From: Pyronema omphalodes
Taxonomy: Eukaryota; Ascomycota; Pezizomycetes; Pezizales; Pyronemataceae
Length of the DNA stretch: 64,000 bases
Assembly: GCA_024516155.1 (NCBI GenBank)
Contig: JAJJXM010000042.1
Span: forward strand, 1 to 64,000
Reading direction: 5' to 3'
Position numbers and translations under genes: made by a program. Below are positions 17,301 through 28,900 of this stretch, in pieces. How positions within the stretch are numbered: position 1 is the stretch's first letter; each line of letters starts with the position of its first letter. The notes under the pieces were generated by a model. The model searched no databases, was not told the DNA's origin, and saw only the letters and a program-made list of their open reading frames with translations.

Positions 17301-18099
17301 TCTGTAGCTCCCTGGAAAAGGTGTCCCAGACCGTTTTTTGCCAGTTGAGTCGCTGGGTGGTGGGGGCAGCGGTGGTATGGTCTGGTTGGAGAGATGTCAG
17401 TTGAAAGCGGATGACCTCGTGGTCTGAACCCGTAGCCAAGTCGTCATCGACTGCCCAGTTTGTGAGTTCCCTTGTCATCGCGGGGGATGTCAGGGTTAGG
17501 TCCAGAACCGACGAGCCAGAGCCGTCCTTGTACTGGTGGGTCGGGACGTCGGGGACGTTCGCCAGACTCCAGTGGTGGGTTTCGATTAGTTTCACGAGCT
17601 CGTCTGCTCGGGCTCTCCTGCGAGTGTTGGAATCCCACAATGGATGGTGCGCGTTGAGGTCATCCGTGATTACACATCGGCGAGGGAGGACGAGGGGGGT
17701 GAGGGCTCGGGGCAGGGTGTATAGTTTGGAGATCGGGTCACGTTCGTTATATATGTTAAGTAAATAGAAGGGGGGTATTAGGAGTGTGCGGACCTCGAGG
17801 ACTTGTAGCTCCGGGTCTCCGGTAACATCTGGTCCAGGAGTGACGCTGATTTCGGGGTTGAAACCAGAGACGTAAGCGGCGGTCCGGTTGACTTTGTGGT
17901 AGCCGCGGGGGGGGAGCAAAAGAATGAAGTTGGGGTGGGTTATAGCAAATTTGGGGTCCTTGACGTTTACCTCTTGGACAAGAATGATGTCGGTGGAAGC
18001 GCTTGCTGTGTTCAGCAGCGTCGTGAGGGCGGTGGTGCTGCGATTCGTGTTGTGGGACACGATGCGGAGGGTCGCCGCTGATGAATGTTGTCTATTCAT
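14321..18099 (-). pseudogene. LINE-A iii ORF2: endonuclease, RT, RNase H
   Basis: EEP endonuclease at the N-terminus (SHNTNRS, VQEV, LDLTL, GSDHEVI; the usual GDLNAHH reads DDLNAHH, replacing a conserved Gly). Then RT with AYRPIALLN, a palm core and YMDD (near 16258), RNase H (AYTDGSQ, DAELRAIHD, FTDNQAA, PGNDTADLLAK) and a C-terminal Cys/His-rich tail (CHCPLHPPQTPKHLILSCP). Breaks: nonsense TAA at 16710-16708 where copy iv reads GAA, a frameshift near 15390, another near 15165, and the 233-bp deletion near 17077. The domain order fits the fungal Tad/I group. Confidence 0.9.
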
Positions 18100-20025
18100 C
18101 GGCGGTCATGGTGGTATCAGCGATGGGGTTGGTTTCGGCAGGAATGTTGTCGTAGGTGGTGTCCGGGCGGGTTTTCTGCCATGCCTCTCTGACTATTCCT
18201 ACCTTTACTCGGCATATTGTGCTGTACGCGGCGTGTTGGGTGTCAGCTTGTCCTGCGGCTACGCAGTTTGAGCATCTGTAAACGGTGTGGATTCACTTCC
18301 TGCCCTTCTGTTTGGGGCATTCTCCACAGAAGTGGTATTCCGTTGGGTGTACGGCGGCGCATATAGCGCAGGTAGGGCCGTTGTCGGCCGCGCACGTTGC
18401 GTGGTGGTGGCCAAACTTCTGGCACCCGCGGCACTGGTCGATGGGCGTGGCGGAGAAGAACTCGGTGACCTTCTATGGTTCGAATAGGACGACGACTTTC
18501 ATGCGCTCCAAGGTGTTGTAGTCGTTGATGGAGCTGAGGGCGATCATGACGCTCGATGCCGACTTACCGGCCCGTTTGTGGGGGTGACATATGTATCGCG
18601 GTGGTTGGGTTAATCGGACGGAGTGGTTACGTTCGATTTCGGCTTGCAGGCTTCGCATGCCTTCCTCGGAGTCTGGGTAGTAATCAGTTGGTACTCCGTG
18701 GACTGCCAGTTTGTACCATTTCTCATTTATGCGGGGGGGCAGCAACGCAGGGTGCACTTTGCGGGCGGCCTCGAGTATGAGGTGCAGATGGGGGGTGATA
18801 TCAGCGGGTGTAGTCTGGGGGGGGGGGGGGATCAGAACAAGATTTCCTTCCACGTTCTTCTTCACCATTGAGATAGAAACGCTCTCAGGAGCATTTGCTT
18901 TGCGCAAGGCGTCATTGACGGCGACTCCGATTGCTATTTTGGAGCTCTCTGGGAAGGAACGGGGGTCTGGGCCTGGGATAATAATGTCGTTGGGGGGGGG
19001 GGGGGTGGGATTCTTTCTTTTAGGCTTTGGCAGGCTTAGGGGTCTGTTTAGGAGGCGTGGGGGCAGCAGCGGGGAATGACCTTTTCGTTGCGGGTCCTTC
19101 TTCTTGCCATGGGGTGGAGGTGTTTGGATCGGGGCGGGGGGCATGGACGGGGAGGGGGATCTTGTGTTTCTTGAGCTCGTTTTTGGCTTCGAGACAGCGT
19201 TTTTTTCCAGTAGGCAAGTTCCTTGGGGGAGGGGGCAGCGGGGGAGGGTGCATGGATAGAGGGGAGTTCGTTGCATTCGGGGGGGGGGGGGGGGGGGTGG
19301 AGCGGGGATAGTTGAGTTCTTGGGGGTGGAGGATTCGACGGGGGAAAGGAGGGCTGAGATGTCTTCATTGGGGAGTATGACGGGGGCAATGCGGGACAGA
19401 AGATCGTGAACGGCACGAATTGTGGACTGGTATTTGTGGATAGATCGGAACGCCTGAGAGACTCTGTCGTTCGTGGCTCTTGTGCGTGTCGGAACATGTC
19501 CGTGGCGGTGTTGAGGTTGTCGTTAAGTTGATTGATGGATGTCGCGAGACTGTCGGTGGTGAGGGTGGTAGGTAGGGGGTTGTCGGTGTCACGGCGGAGG
19601 CGTTGGACTCCAGCGGGGACTGGGGTGGAGTCGGCGTCGATGTGGGTGATAGTGTGGGCGGTGGAGGCAGAGGAGTGTTTTTTCGATTTTTCGGTGTTGC
19701 GTTGAACGGTGTACTTGGGGTCGGGGTTGGTCAATACGTCGGGGGTTTCGTTGTTATCAGGGAGGGTTTTCTTATTGTGGGGGGTCTTGGGGGGAGCGTT
19801 GCTGGTGTTGCGTGCAACGGGGGTGGGGGAGCTCTCGCGGGAAGACGCGTCTTCGTCGCTAGAGTCGTTGCTGACGTCAGAGCACGTGTCTTCGTGCATT
19901 TCCGTGTCAGACGCGTTGGACCCTTGCGGCTCTGCGTTAGCGCGTTTTTCTTTCGCGGGCGCTCGAGGGGGTGCTTTGTCGGGGGGGAGGGGCTGTTTCT
20001 CAACAGCGGAGCATCGGGTAGGCAT
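18092..20025 (-). pseudogene. LINE-A iii ORF1 (RNA-binding protein)
   Basis: Begins MPTRCSAVEKQPLPPD at 20025 and ends in the 8-nt overlap with ORF2. A disordered acidic N-terminus (SDVSNDSSDEDASSRESS) leads to a short helical segment (SINQLNDNLNTATDMFRHA), a Pro-rich stretch, an RRM-like region (IAIGVAVNDALRKANAPESV) and zinc knuckles. Frameshifts sit at homopolymer C runs on the coding strand (G runs near 18818, 18997 and 19280). The product would bind LINE RNA. Confidence 0.85.
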
Positions 20026-20312
20026 CGGAAGCTCGGAATAAGTTGTTTTTGCGGTAGCGACAAGGAATCCGCCATTAAAATGATGGTTTTTGATGTGGGT
20101 GGGGTGCGGTGTCGATGGATCCGGTTCGCGGGGCTTTTCTCAGGGGCCCGAAAACTCTTTTTCGATGAAAGCTCAGCGAAAAAGTGAGAGCGTCATTTGG
20201 AAAGGCTGCGAATAGGTAATTCGGGGCTGCCGAACAATAATCCATGATAAAATCTTGCGATTTGGGCATGGTTGTTGAAAAGGCAGGGGGGGGTCGCTCT
20301 TTGCTGGGACGT
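20026..20312 (-). promoter_or_regulatory. LINE-A 5'UTR with shared 5' terminal module
   Basis: The 5' end (20267-20312, sense strand CCCAGCAAAGAGCGACCCCC then CTTTTCAACAAC) matches the ends of LINE-B and LINE-X, although the following UTR is specific to LINE-A. It probably carries the internal promoter. LINE-A iv (32083-32124) and v (43727-43768) keep it. Confidence 0.6.
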
Positions 20313-21504
20313 TTTTTTTTGGCGTCGGGTAGAGGTTTGTCCTGGGCAGATGAACTGACAGGGTGAGGTTCCGGTGTCGCTTCTTTCGACGTGATTGCGA
20401 GGAGAGGTAGGGGGGACGTAAGCTTGAGGGCATCAAGCTTGTCCTGGGCGGCGGTAGTCGCATGTTTCGAGTGCATCAGGCTTCGTACCGGTGATGTCGC
20501 TCTCCGTTTGTTGTTCACCGGTTTTCTGTGAGTCGGTGAGGTGGGTTTGGTGTTCTGGTGGCTTCCCCTTCGCTTTCTCTTGCCAGGAGGGTTGCGAACA
20601 GCGTCCACGACATCCTGAATGTCATGTTGGACGACTGACAGTTGCATAGTCATCCCTTCCATCGCTGAGGAAGAGGCCGTGAGGTTTGTTGAAGGGGGCA
20701 CCGAAATGACTTGTTGCTGTTCGTCGATTTTCTTCGTCAGGGCGGCTACAGCAGCCTTGAGAGCTGCTATTCCTGCCTGTGTAGAGTCGTATGCTGCACG
20801 CAGCTTCGCATTTTCGCCGTGCAGGTCGTTGAGTTTCGCCAGAACGGCGTCAAACCTGTCGTTGATGTGGTCGCTTATGTAGTAAATCTTCTCTTCGACT
20901 GTATCGAAGCGGCGGTGAGTCTCTTTGTTGTCCTGGTTCACACCTAACAAGGTGAGGGTACTGATCCGTGAGCGGTTCATTTGCAATGATCTGTCCAGGA
21001 GTCCTTCGTGACATTCCCCGTATGCTTCAAGGTGAACTTGATCATTTCGCGGCGCCATATATACAGCGATCGGGTAGTTGTCGCTTGTTGCTGGTCTATT
21101 GAAGCCGAAGGAACAGGTGATCTTGCCAAGACCACGTTCTGGAGGGGTTCTCCAGCACTGTTTCCACCAACTTCATCAACTATTCCATCGCTTCCATGAA
21201 AAGTAGAGTTAGATCCATCATGAGGAAGGTCGGCTAGAACATTGAACGCGTTTTCGGACCGTTTCGATCGTTGGGCGTTGTTCTGTCGTTGTTTTGGCGG
21301 CATTTCGTGAGGTGGGGTAAGCCAAAACTAGTGAAAACGTTGATTTTGCGACAAAACTCAACAAAAACAACGTAGAATTCCCTGAAAATACAGAGAATAA
21401 CGTAACAGAGGGCTGCGACTCCGAATCCGAAGAGAAAACCGGGGGTTTCGGTGTTTGTTGTTGAGAATGCAGGGGGGGGGGGGTCGCCGTTGCCGTGTGG
21501 TGTG
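20313..21504 (-). mobile_element. LINE-X copy 1, 3' part missing
   Basis: Full-length 5' end (module 21456-21504, UTR to 21304), then the coiled-coil ORF, cut near 20321 (codons LPDA) where LINE-A iii begins. A short T tract (20312-20320) lies at the join. It sits inside another LINE-X (copy 2). Confidence 0.75.
20321..21303 (-). pseudogene. LINE-X ORF: coiled-coil protein (copy 1)
   Basis: Starts MPPKQRQNNAQRSKRSENAF; a frameshift near 21005 separates the first 97 or so codons from the rest. The middle is strongly heptad-like (FDAVLAKLNDLHGENAKL, AALKAAVAALTKKIDEQQQV), then basic linker PPGKRKRRGS and a Ser/Pro-rich C-terminal part. There is no zinc knuckle and no enzymatic domain. It resembles the ORF1 of a non-LTR element; its length and coiled coil would suit trimerisation and RNA binding, which is inference. 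Confidence 0.75.
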
Positions 21505-21714
21505 CTGAGCTTTCTCTGTTGTCCTGGTTCACACCTAACAACGTGAGGGCATTGATGCGTGAGTGGTTCACTGCCAGTGATCGGTCCAGGCGCGCTTCAT
21601 TACATGCTCCATATTTTTCAATGATGAACTGGATTATTTCGCGGCGCCACATATGCAGCGATCGGGTAGTTGTTGCTTGTTGCGGGTCTGTTGAAGCCAA
21701 AGGGACTGGTGATC
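21505..21714 (-). mobile_element. LINE-X fragment (copy 2)
   Basis: About 210 bp from the middle of the LINE-X ORF (RSLAVNHSRINALTLLGVNQ), trapped between the 5' end of LINE-X copy 1 and the 5' end of LINE-B b. It is similar to 20930-21125. Confidence 0.75.
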
Positions 21715-21716
21715 CT

Positions 21717-21765
21717 AAACACACCACACAGCAACCGCTGAGCCCCCCCTGCATTTTCGACAACA
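21717..21765 (+). promoter_or_regulatory. LINE-B 5' terminal module
   Basis: Begins ACACACCACACAGCAACCGC, followed by a C run and GCATTTTCGACAAC. LINE-X (34742-34789) and LINE-A (minus, 32083-32124) start the same way. It recurs at 36009-36056 in front of another LINE-B 5'UTR. Confidence 0.6.
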
Positions 21766-22149
21766 ACCTCAAATTTCCCGACTCTGCCGACGGAAATGGC
21801 TTTATCGTGCTCAGTTTACCCCAGTCCCGATATCCAGCCCCGAATTCCCGTTTACTGTTGAGTTTCAGCGGAAAAAACGCGATTCTGGGACCTCCGGACC
21901 GGTCAACGGGCCTTTCCAGCAACGCCGCCTCACCACCCGCCCTCCGATCATCATACAAACCTCATTGTCAGTTTCGGCATACCGAATTCCCCCCCTCCCC
22001 GACTTCCCCTTTCGCCAGCAGCACTGGTTGTGGTGGACCCCAAAATGTCCCCCCTTTCGGACCCCCTCTCCTCGCGAGAATTTTCTGTCGCTGAAACAGA
22101 GCCTCTCACGTGACCCGTAGCCGTCGCTCACGCAGATCCCGATTGAGCG

Positions 22150-23779
22150 ATGGACGCTAACTCGTCCCTCCCGCCGACCCCCTCGCTTATGCAGGTACCA
22201 GTTGACACCTGCAGCCCTGCCACCCAAGTTCCGACAACCCCAACCCACCAAATCATAGCCATCGATCCCACCTCGGCCATGTCCACCGACCCCCTCGCCC
22301 GCGCAGACGCCCCTCACGCAGGCACATCCTCCATCATCGCCCCCTCCCGCAGAAAGCCCACCTCCTCTTCTACCCGCAACACCGGCCGCCTCAGCAGAAT
22401 CTGCAAATCCGAAATCAACCTCCTCCGACGCACTGCCGGGGAAATGAGACGTGCCATCATCGGACACCTCGATAACATCCCCGCCATGCGCAACCCCGAC
22501 AACACTCCTGCCCTGCCAGACCCCATCGACATCGACTGCGACACCGACCTTGACAACGAAGAGGAATACGAATCAACACTCCAGCCAAGAGGCGAATTCC
22601 TCACCACCATCGTCACCATGATCTCGAGAACCACCAACGACGCCCTCCACCCTATAGTACAATCCATCGATACCATCAACAGACGACTCGACAAAATCAC
22701 CAAACCCAGCCAACTTCCATCGCAACAGCACCAGCAACAGCCCCACCCCGGACCGACAACCAATGCCACCCCACCCCCCCACGATCTCCAGCATTGGAAG
22801 AAGCGATGCCGAATGCTGGAAGCCACCCTCCGACACCATAATATCCCCCAACCGACCTCCACCACCCCCCGCCGCCAGAACCCACCAGCAACGAACAACC
22901 CAGCAGCACCTTGGACCCGCGGAAACGCAGCAAACGACCTCCTCTCCTCCGACCACGCCCCTCGACGCACCCCGAATGCACGCCCAACCCCACGACCATC
23001 CTGACCGCGCCCCCAATCCATCATCATACCGTGCACCAACCCCTCTGAACTCAACGTGTACACCAGGGTCAGCGTAGGACTCGCCGTCAACACCGCTTTG
23101 GCTAAGACCCGGGCTCCACCTCACATGGGGGTAACTATGTTAAGACAAACTGCGAACGGGAACCTTATGCTAACCATGTCGGACAACACAACTGAGGCGG
23201 AGCTGACGGAGAACTTAGCTACGATACAGGAAGCCACAAAGACAGTCCACACCTCCCTATCCGAACCCCTCCTGAACGAGCATTGCTACAAGCTCGCCGT
23301 TCACGGCATCCCCACAGAACTAAACCCCGACACCCCTGAGGGCATGCGGCTCCTACAGGAGGAAATGGAACACAACAACAGCCCGGTGACCCTAACGCAT
23401 CCTCCCCGCTACATGACCAGTCCAGAGAAACGTGCAGGTAAGAGCGCATCGAGTGTGGTAATCGCAGTGAGAACAACCGAAGAGCTGGCATTTCTGAAGC
23501 GCAGAAAGGTCATGGTACTCTTCGAACCCCGAAGAATCACAGAATTCCACTGCGCGAGGAAGACCGACCAGTGTCGGCGGTGCCTGCTCTTCTGCCACCA
23601 CCTCTCCAACTGCACAGGAGCTCGAAGACCCGTATGCGCCCTCTGCGACCAGGACCCCTCCACGGACGCCCACACATGCTCCGAATGCCCCCAGAGAAGA
23701 TGGAAAAGCTGCGAACACACCCCATATCAATGGAAGAACTCGCGTAGACTGAGGCCTCACTGAACACGACCACCCCGGA
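22150..23779 (+). pseudogene. LINE-B ORF1 (RNA-binding protein)
   Basis: Starts MDANSSLPPTPSLMQVPVDT. An N-terminal disordered part and helix (SRICKSEINLLRRTAGEMRR) lead to a Gln/Pro linker, a coiled segment (HDLQHWKKRCRMLEATLRHH), an RRM-like region (VGLAVNTALAKTRAPPHMGV) and zinc knuckles (CRRCLLFCHHLSNC, CALCDQDPSTDAHTCSEC). One in-frame TGA (23002-23004, likely from CGA) splits it. At the C-terminus the frame shifts (RRLRPH) before the LINE-A insertion. It is homologous to LINE-A ORF1 (shared RAGKSASSVVIA) but clearly a different family. Confidence 0.85.
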
Positions 23780-25085
23780 TTATTTATTTATTTATTCATT
23801 TATTCATACACGCATCCAACCGTAAGGTTATGGCGGAATAAACAAATTAAATACAATGTTAAGAACCTGGGCGTGATGCCAGGTCCTCACTGGGTAAGCC
23901 CCAGAGCTGTCAATGTGGGTGGGAGTGTAGTCTCCCAAGTCTCGCCGTGCAGTTTTTCATCGGGCGTCGTCAGATCCAAGGAGTCCTGTGCGCTCGGAGG
24001 CCACCTTGCCGGGTCGATCCCCCATTTCCTCCACCCTTCCCCTCCCATTTTTAACAATTTTTCCGCCTTTATTTCCTCCACAAAGCAAAAACGGAACAAA
24101 AGAAAATGTAACACCTCCGGGCGCCCGCCCCCTTGCCCCCCCTCTCTCCCCTCTCTCCGTCCGCCTCCTCAACTCCTCTGCTCTCCCCCACGCACCCCCC
24201 TCCACTCCTCCCTTCCGTCCGCGCCTCTTCTCCTTCTCTACCTCCTCGCATCATCACGTCTCACTCGTCACCGTCTCCGTTCTCCTTTCCCTCACGCCTT
24301 TCATCTTCGCCTCCCCGCTCATCTCGCGTTCCCCTTGACCTCCGCCAAAGAAACAAGAGAACACAGGAAAAGTAACCCCTCCTCGCCCCCCCCCTTGCTC
24401 CTCCTGCTGCCTTTGCCTCGCTCCTCATCCCCTGTGTCTCCTCCCTCCCGCCTTCTCCTCTTCCGGTCCTTGTTCCTCTCCTTCCGTCATCGTCCCCTCT
24501 TCTACTCGACCCCTACTCGCCCTACTCATCTTCTATATACATATATATTATTTGGTTTGATTTTTATTTTTTTTATTTTATTAGTAATTGTGGGTTTCCG
24601 CGTGCTCGTCCGTTAGGTCCGGCAGCGTCCCCCAGCCAGTCATCAGTGTATCAGGTGTGTACTCTTCTGCGGGGTGAGTACTTAACTTCCCGTGTGTCCA
24701 TTCGGCGGTCGCCACCTTGGTGTCCGAGATCATGGTGGACAGAGCTTTCGTGCCGGCAGTCGTATACAAGATCGTGGGGAGAGTTAGTCGGCGTCGTCGG
24801 GGAATGTGGAGGGTGTGTCGCAGTTCAGTCCGCTGTGTGATAAAGTTTGGGCATGAGAGGATTAGGTGTTTGGGGGTTTGTGTGGGGTGCAATGGGCAAT
24901 GACAGGAGTGGGAGGGGTATTTAGCGGTGGGTGGGTGTGCGAGGCAGTCCAAAAAGAAGCCATGGCCTGTGCGGAGTCCTAGTATGGCCGTCGATATCTT
25001 TCGCGGGATGGTAGTGCATGCGCTATCTAGTCTTTTGCGGTGGGGGGCGTCGTACGTTTTGGGTTTTGGTGATGAAGAGTACCAG
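23780..25085 (-). mobile_element. LINE-A fragment ii' (duplicate of 12188-13492)
   Basis: Same junctions and content as LINE-A ii: tail in LINE-B ORF1, 3'UTR (23780-24580), ORF2 C-terminus (stop at 24583-24581, open to 24952 with a frame break beyond) and interruption at 25085 by the next LINE-A tail. Confidence 0.85.
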
Positions 25086-25879
25086 TTTTATTTATTTATT
25101 TATTTATTCATACGCGCATCCAACCGTAAGGTTATGGCGGAATCTACAATTCAAATACGATGTTAAGGACCTGGGGGTGACGCCAGGTACCCACTGGGTA
25201 AGCCCCAGAGCTGTCAATGTGGGTGGGAGTGTAGTCTCCCAAGTCTCGCCGTGCAGTTTTTCATCTAGCGTCGTCAAATCCAAGGAGCCCTGTGCGCTCG
25301 GAGGCCACCTCGCCGGGTAAATCTCCCATTTCCTCCACCCTTCCCCTCCCATTTTCAACCATTTTTCCGCCTTTATTTCCTCCACAAAGCAAAAACAGAA
25401 CAAAAGAAAGAGTAACTCCTCCGGGCCACCGTCCCCTCGCCTCCCCTCTCTCCCCGCTCTCCGTCCGCGTCCTCAACTCCTCTGCTCTCCCCCACTCTCC
25501 CACCTCCGCTGCTCCCTCCCGTGCGCACCTCCTCTCCTTCTCTACCTGCGCGCATCATCACCCCTCACTCGTCACCGTCTCCGTTCTCCGTTCCCGCACG
25601 CCGTTTCATCTTCGCCTCCCCGCCCATCTCACGTTCCCCTTGACCTCCTCCAAAGAAACAAAAGAAAACAGGAAAAGGAACCCCTCCTCGTCCCCCCATT
25701 GCTCCTCCTGCCCCCTTTGCCTCGCTCCTCATCTCCTGCGTCTCCTCTCTCTCGCATTCTCTTCCCCCCGTCCTCGTTCCTCTCCTTCCGACAGCGTCCC
25801 CGCTTCTACTCGACCCCCATTCGCCCTACTCGTCGTCTATATACATATATATTATTATATTTTTTTTTTTTTACATTTT

Positions 25880-25914
<35 letters not shown>

Positions 25915-25916
25915 CA
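25086..25916 (-). other. 3'UTR of LINE-A iv
   Basis: Purine-rich sense strand, two long A tracts (25860-25912) after the stop, and an (AAATA)n tail at 25086-25110. The plus-strand frames here (for example 25292-26179) are low-complexity artefacts of the C/T-rich strand. Confidence 0.75.
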
Positions 25917-28900
25917 TTAGTTATTGTGGGTTTCCGCGTGCTCGTCCGTTAGGTCCAGCAGCGTCCCCCAGCCAGTCGTCAGTGTATGAGGGATGTCCTC
26001 TTCTGCGGGGTGAGTACTCAACTTCGCGTGTGCCCATTCGGCGGACGCCACCTTGGTGTCCGAGATCATGGTGGACAGAGCTTTCGTGCCGGCAGTTGTA
26101 TACAAGATCGTGGGGAGAGTCAGTTGGCGTCGTCGGGGGATGTGCAGTGTGTGGCGTAGTTCAGTCCGCTGATTGTTAAAGTTTGGGAATGAGAGGATTA
26201 GGTGCTTGGGGGTTTGTGGGGGGTGCAGTGGGCAATGACAGGAGCGGGAGGGGTATTTGGTGGTGGGGGGGTGTGCTAGGCAGTCCAGAAAATAGCCATG
26301 GCCCGTGCGGAGTCCCAGTATGGCCGTCGATATCTTTCGCGGGACGGTAGTGTATGCGCTGTCGAGTCTTTTGCGGTGGGGGGCGTCGTACGTCTTGGGT
26401 TTTGGTGATGAAGAGTACCAGTCCACCCAGTCGGTAACATACTGCTCTCGTACCTGGCGTCTAATCCAGGAGAGGGAAATCGGGGGTGGCGCGGTGGGGT
26501 TAATGGAGGTAGCTGTGTTTGCCAGGAGGTCGGCGGTGTCGTTCCCGGGGATGTCTGTGTGGCCGGGGACCCAATGTTGAGTTGCGGATGATCCGGAGCG
26601 GTGAAGAGCGGACGCCGTGGTGAGAATCAAGAGGGCGAGTTCCTGGCCGGGACCGTAGGAGGAGAGGGAGGCGCGAAGGATGGCTGCTTGATTGTCGGTA
26701 AATATGTGTATTTTGCGGCGGGTGTGTCTGTTGAGGGTGATGGTTTTTTGGCAGGTCGTGAGGCAGTCGTGTATCGCTCTAAGCTCAGCGTCAAATACTT
26801 CGGTTGTATCGCCGATTGGGATAAGTCCTTCCACTCGGCGAGGTAGGCCGTCGGTGATGCTATATCCCGCTCCGGTTCTTCCGCTGAGTTGCGAACCGTC
26901 AGTGTATGCGATAATGTTGCGGGGGTCTGCGCGGAGGGTCTGGAGCAGTGTGGTGTGTGCTGTAGCTGCCTCTGGCTTCGGGAGGGGGGTGATGTTCATT
27001 TTGAGGCAGGGGCATTCCCATGGGGCGGGATTGGGTTGCGATGTGTTTTCAATGTTGTCGTCAGGTAGCACCCACTTGCTGACGGAGCGGAGCATAGTGA
27101 CGAGACGAGAGGGGGCCTTGCCTGGTGACTGCCATTGATAGTCATATTCGTATGGGCTGCAGATGGAGGAGTGGAAGTGATCGGGGATGGGGAAGGAGGC
27201 GGGGCAGCGTTTGACGACGGGGTGATTGGGGGGAAGAGAAAGGAGACGAAGGACGTATTTGCGAGTGCGGTGGTGTAGGCAGACTGAAGCCGGGGGGATA
27301 GCTGCTTCGTTGTGTAGAGCTATGATTGGTGTCGAGGTGAAGGCGTTTAGAATTCGGCGGAGGGCAGAGTTTTGTTGTGTTTGTATTAAGTTGGCGAGGC
27401 TTTTTTGCCCCGTCCACCAGATCTCAGAATCAAAGTCGGACCTAGATACCACACACGCTATGTAAAGTGTTCTTGTTGCAAACAGGGACAAACCTGTTTC
27501 CTGACGTACGAGGCTGCGGAGGGCGTTGAGGGACCTAGCAGTGGCCGTCAGTCTTGTTTTTACATGATATGAGAAGGAGAGTTTTCTGTCAAAATATATT
27601 CCAATCCACCGAACCACGTCCTTCCGTCCTCCTTTCGTCCCTGGGATAATGATGGTTCCGTTTGGCAAGCGTACGTTTATGGCGTCGGTGAGTGTGACAG
27701 TGCGGGAGCGGTGAAAGTGCAGCAGCTCCGATTTCGAATCATCAAATGCTACGGCATTTGCTTGGGCCCAGTCGAAGGTGGTGCGAGCCGCGGCTTCCAG
27801 TTCGCGAGCATTCTCTTCCCTGGTACGTCTATGTGCGACGAGAGCTACGTCTTCCATGTAGCTCGGGGTCCATAACGTGGGGTGAGACGTTTGTAGTTTG
27901 TTGAATAGAGGGTGTAGGTAGATGAGGAATAGAATGGGCGACGCCGGGGAACCTCGGGGGATGCCCGTCCTAATAGGTCGTTGTATATCTGTTCGTCCGT
28001 CGAATGATAGGGCTGTTGTCCTTTCACGTAGGAAAGTCGAACACCAGGAGATAACTGCAGTTGGGCAGCCCAGTGTGCGCATTGTCGTGAGGAGCCGCGC
28101 GGAGGAGACATTGTCAAAGGCCCCTCGCACATCTAAAAATAGCGCGGAGGTTACCATGCGGCGCCCCGCATTCGCTTCGACCTCGTGCGTTAGGGCCATT
28201 GCAGCGTCGATAGCCGAGCGTTAAGGGCGCCCGCCTATCTGGTCTGCATGCAATTTGTTGTGTGACTCCGCCATAAGGCTGAGCCGGGTCGCCATAAGTT
28301 TTTCTAAGATTTTTGCCATGCAGTTCAGCAACGCGATGGGTCGATAGGCCTTAACTGCGCTAGAGTCAGGTTTATTCGGTTTCGGGATAACCACCGTCGT
28401 TGTTTCACGCCAGCACCTCGGGTGGTACCCTTTGTCACCGAACCTTGCATACAGCGCATCGAACACCTTGGGGATTGCATCGTAGGCTCTCCTTAGGCAT
28501 GCGAACGTTATCATGTCGGGACCGGGGGCTCTCTTGGGGGAGGAGGAGTAAATAGCGTGGCGTATTTCTTCGGGGGTGAATGTGTGCCAGGGGATAATGG
28601 GGTGCGTAGGGGGGATTTGAGTCGGAGGGGCAGCGGGGGGGGGGGGGGGGTGGGAAAAGCGCCTGAAAGGCGTTTACTTTGCCTTCGAAATCAACGTGTA
28701 CCTTGTCTACCCCACCTAGCTGGGTTTTTATTGGGGGGGGTCAGTTGGGCGCGTCGGGGGTTTGTGTATCTGAAGGCGGCCCAGACATCCGGGCCTTCTG
28801 CGGCGGCCAAGTATTCTTTCCATAATGAGTCCTTTGCATGTCGTACTCTGGGGTAATGGGTGTTTCGGAGGTGTTTGTACTCTGTATGATGGACCGGGAG

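Larger units (their letters stand above)
13493..20312 (-). mobile_element. LINE-A copy iii, near full length
   Basis: About 6.8 kb: 5' module and UTR (20026-20312), ORF1 (20025-18092), ORF2 (18099-14321), 3'UTR (14320-13493) and (AAATA)n tail. It carries a 233-bp deletion between EN and RT (near 17077), a nonsense codon and frameshifts, so it is not autonomous. Its 3' tail sits in LINE-A ii; its 5' end abuts LINE-X near 20312. Confidence 0.9.
21715..23779 (+). mobile_element. LINE-B copy b: 5' end and ORF1
   Basis: Complete 5' end (module 21717-21765), 5'UTR to 22149, ORF1 from 22150. Cut at 23779 by the (AAATA)n tail of a minus-strand LINE-A. No ORF2 of this copy is visible downstream. Confidence 0.85.

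Noticed and set aside
21456..21504. Terminal inverted repeat of a DNA transposon
   Set aside because: The module occurs only at the 5' ends of non-LTR elements, whose 3' ends have A-rich tails; no inverted partner and no transposase.
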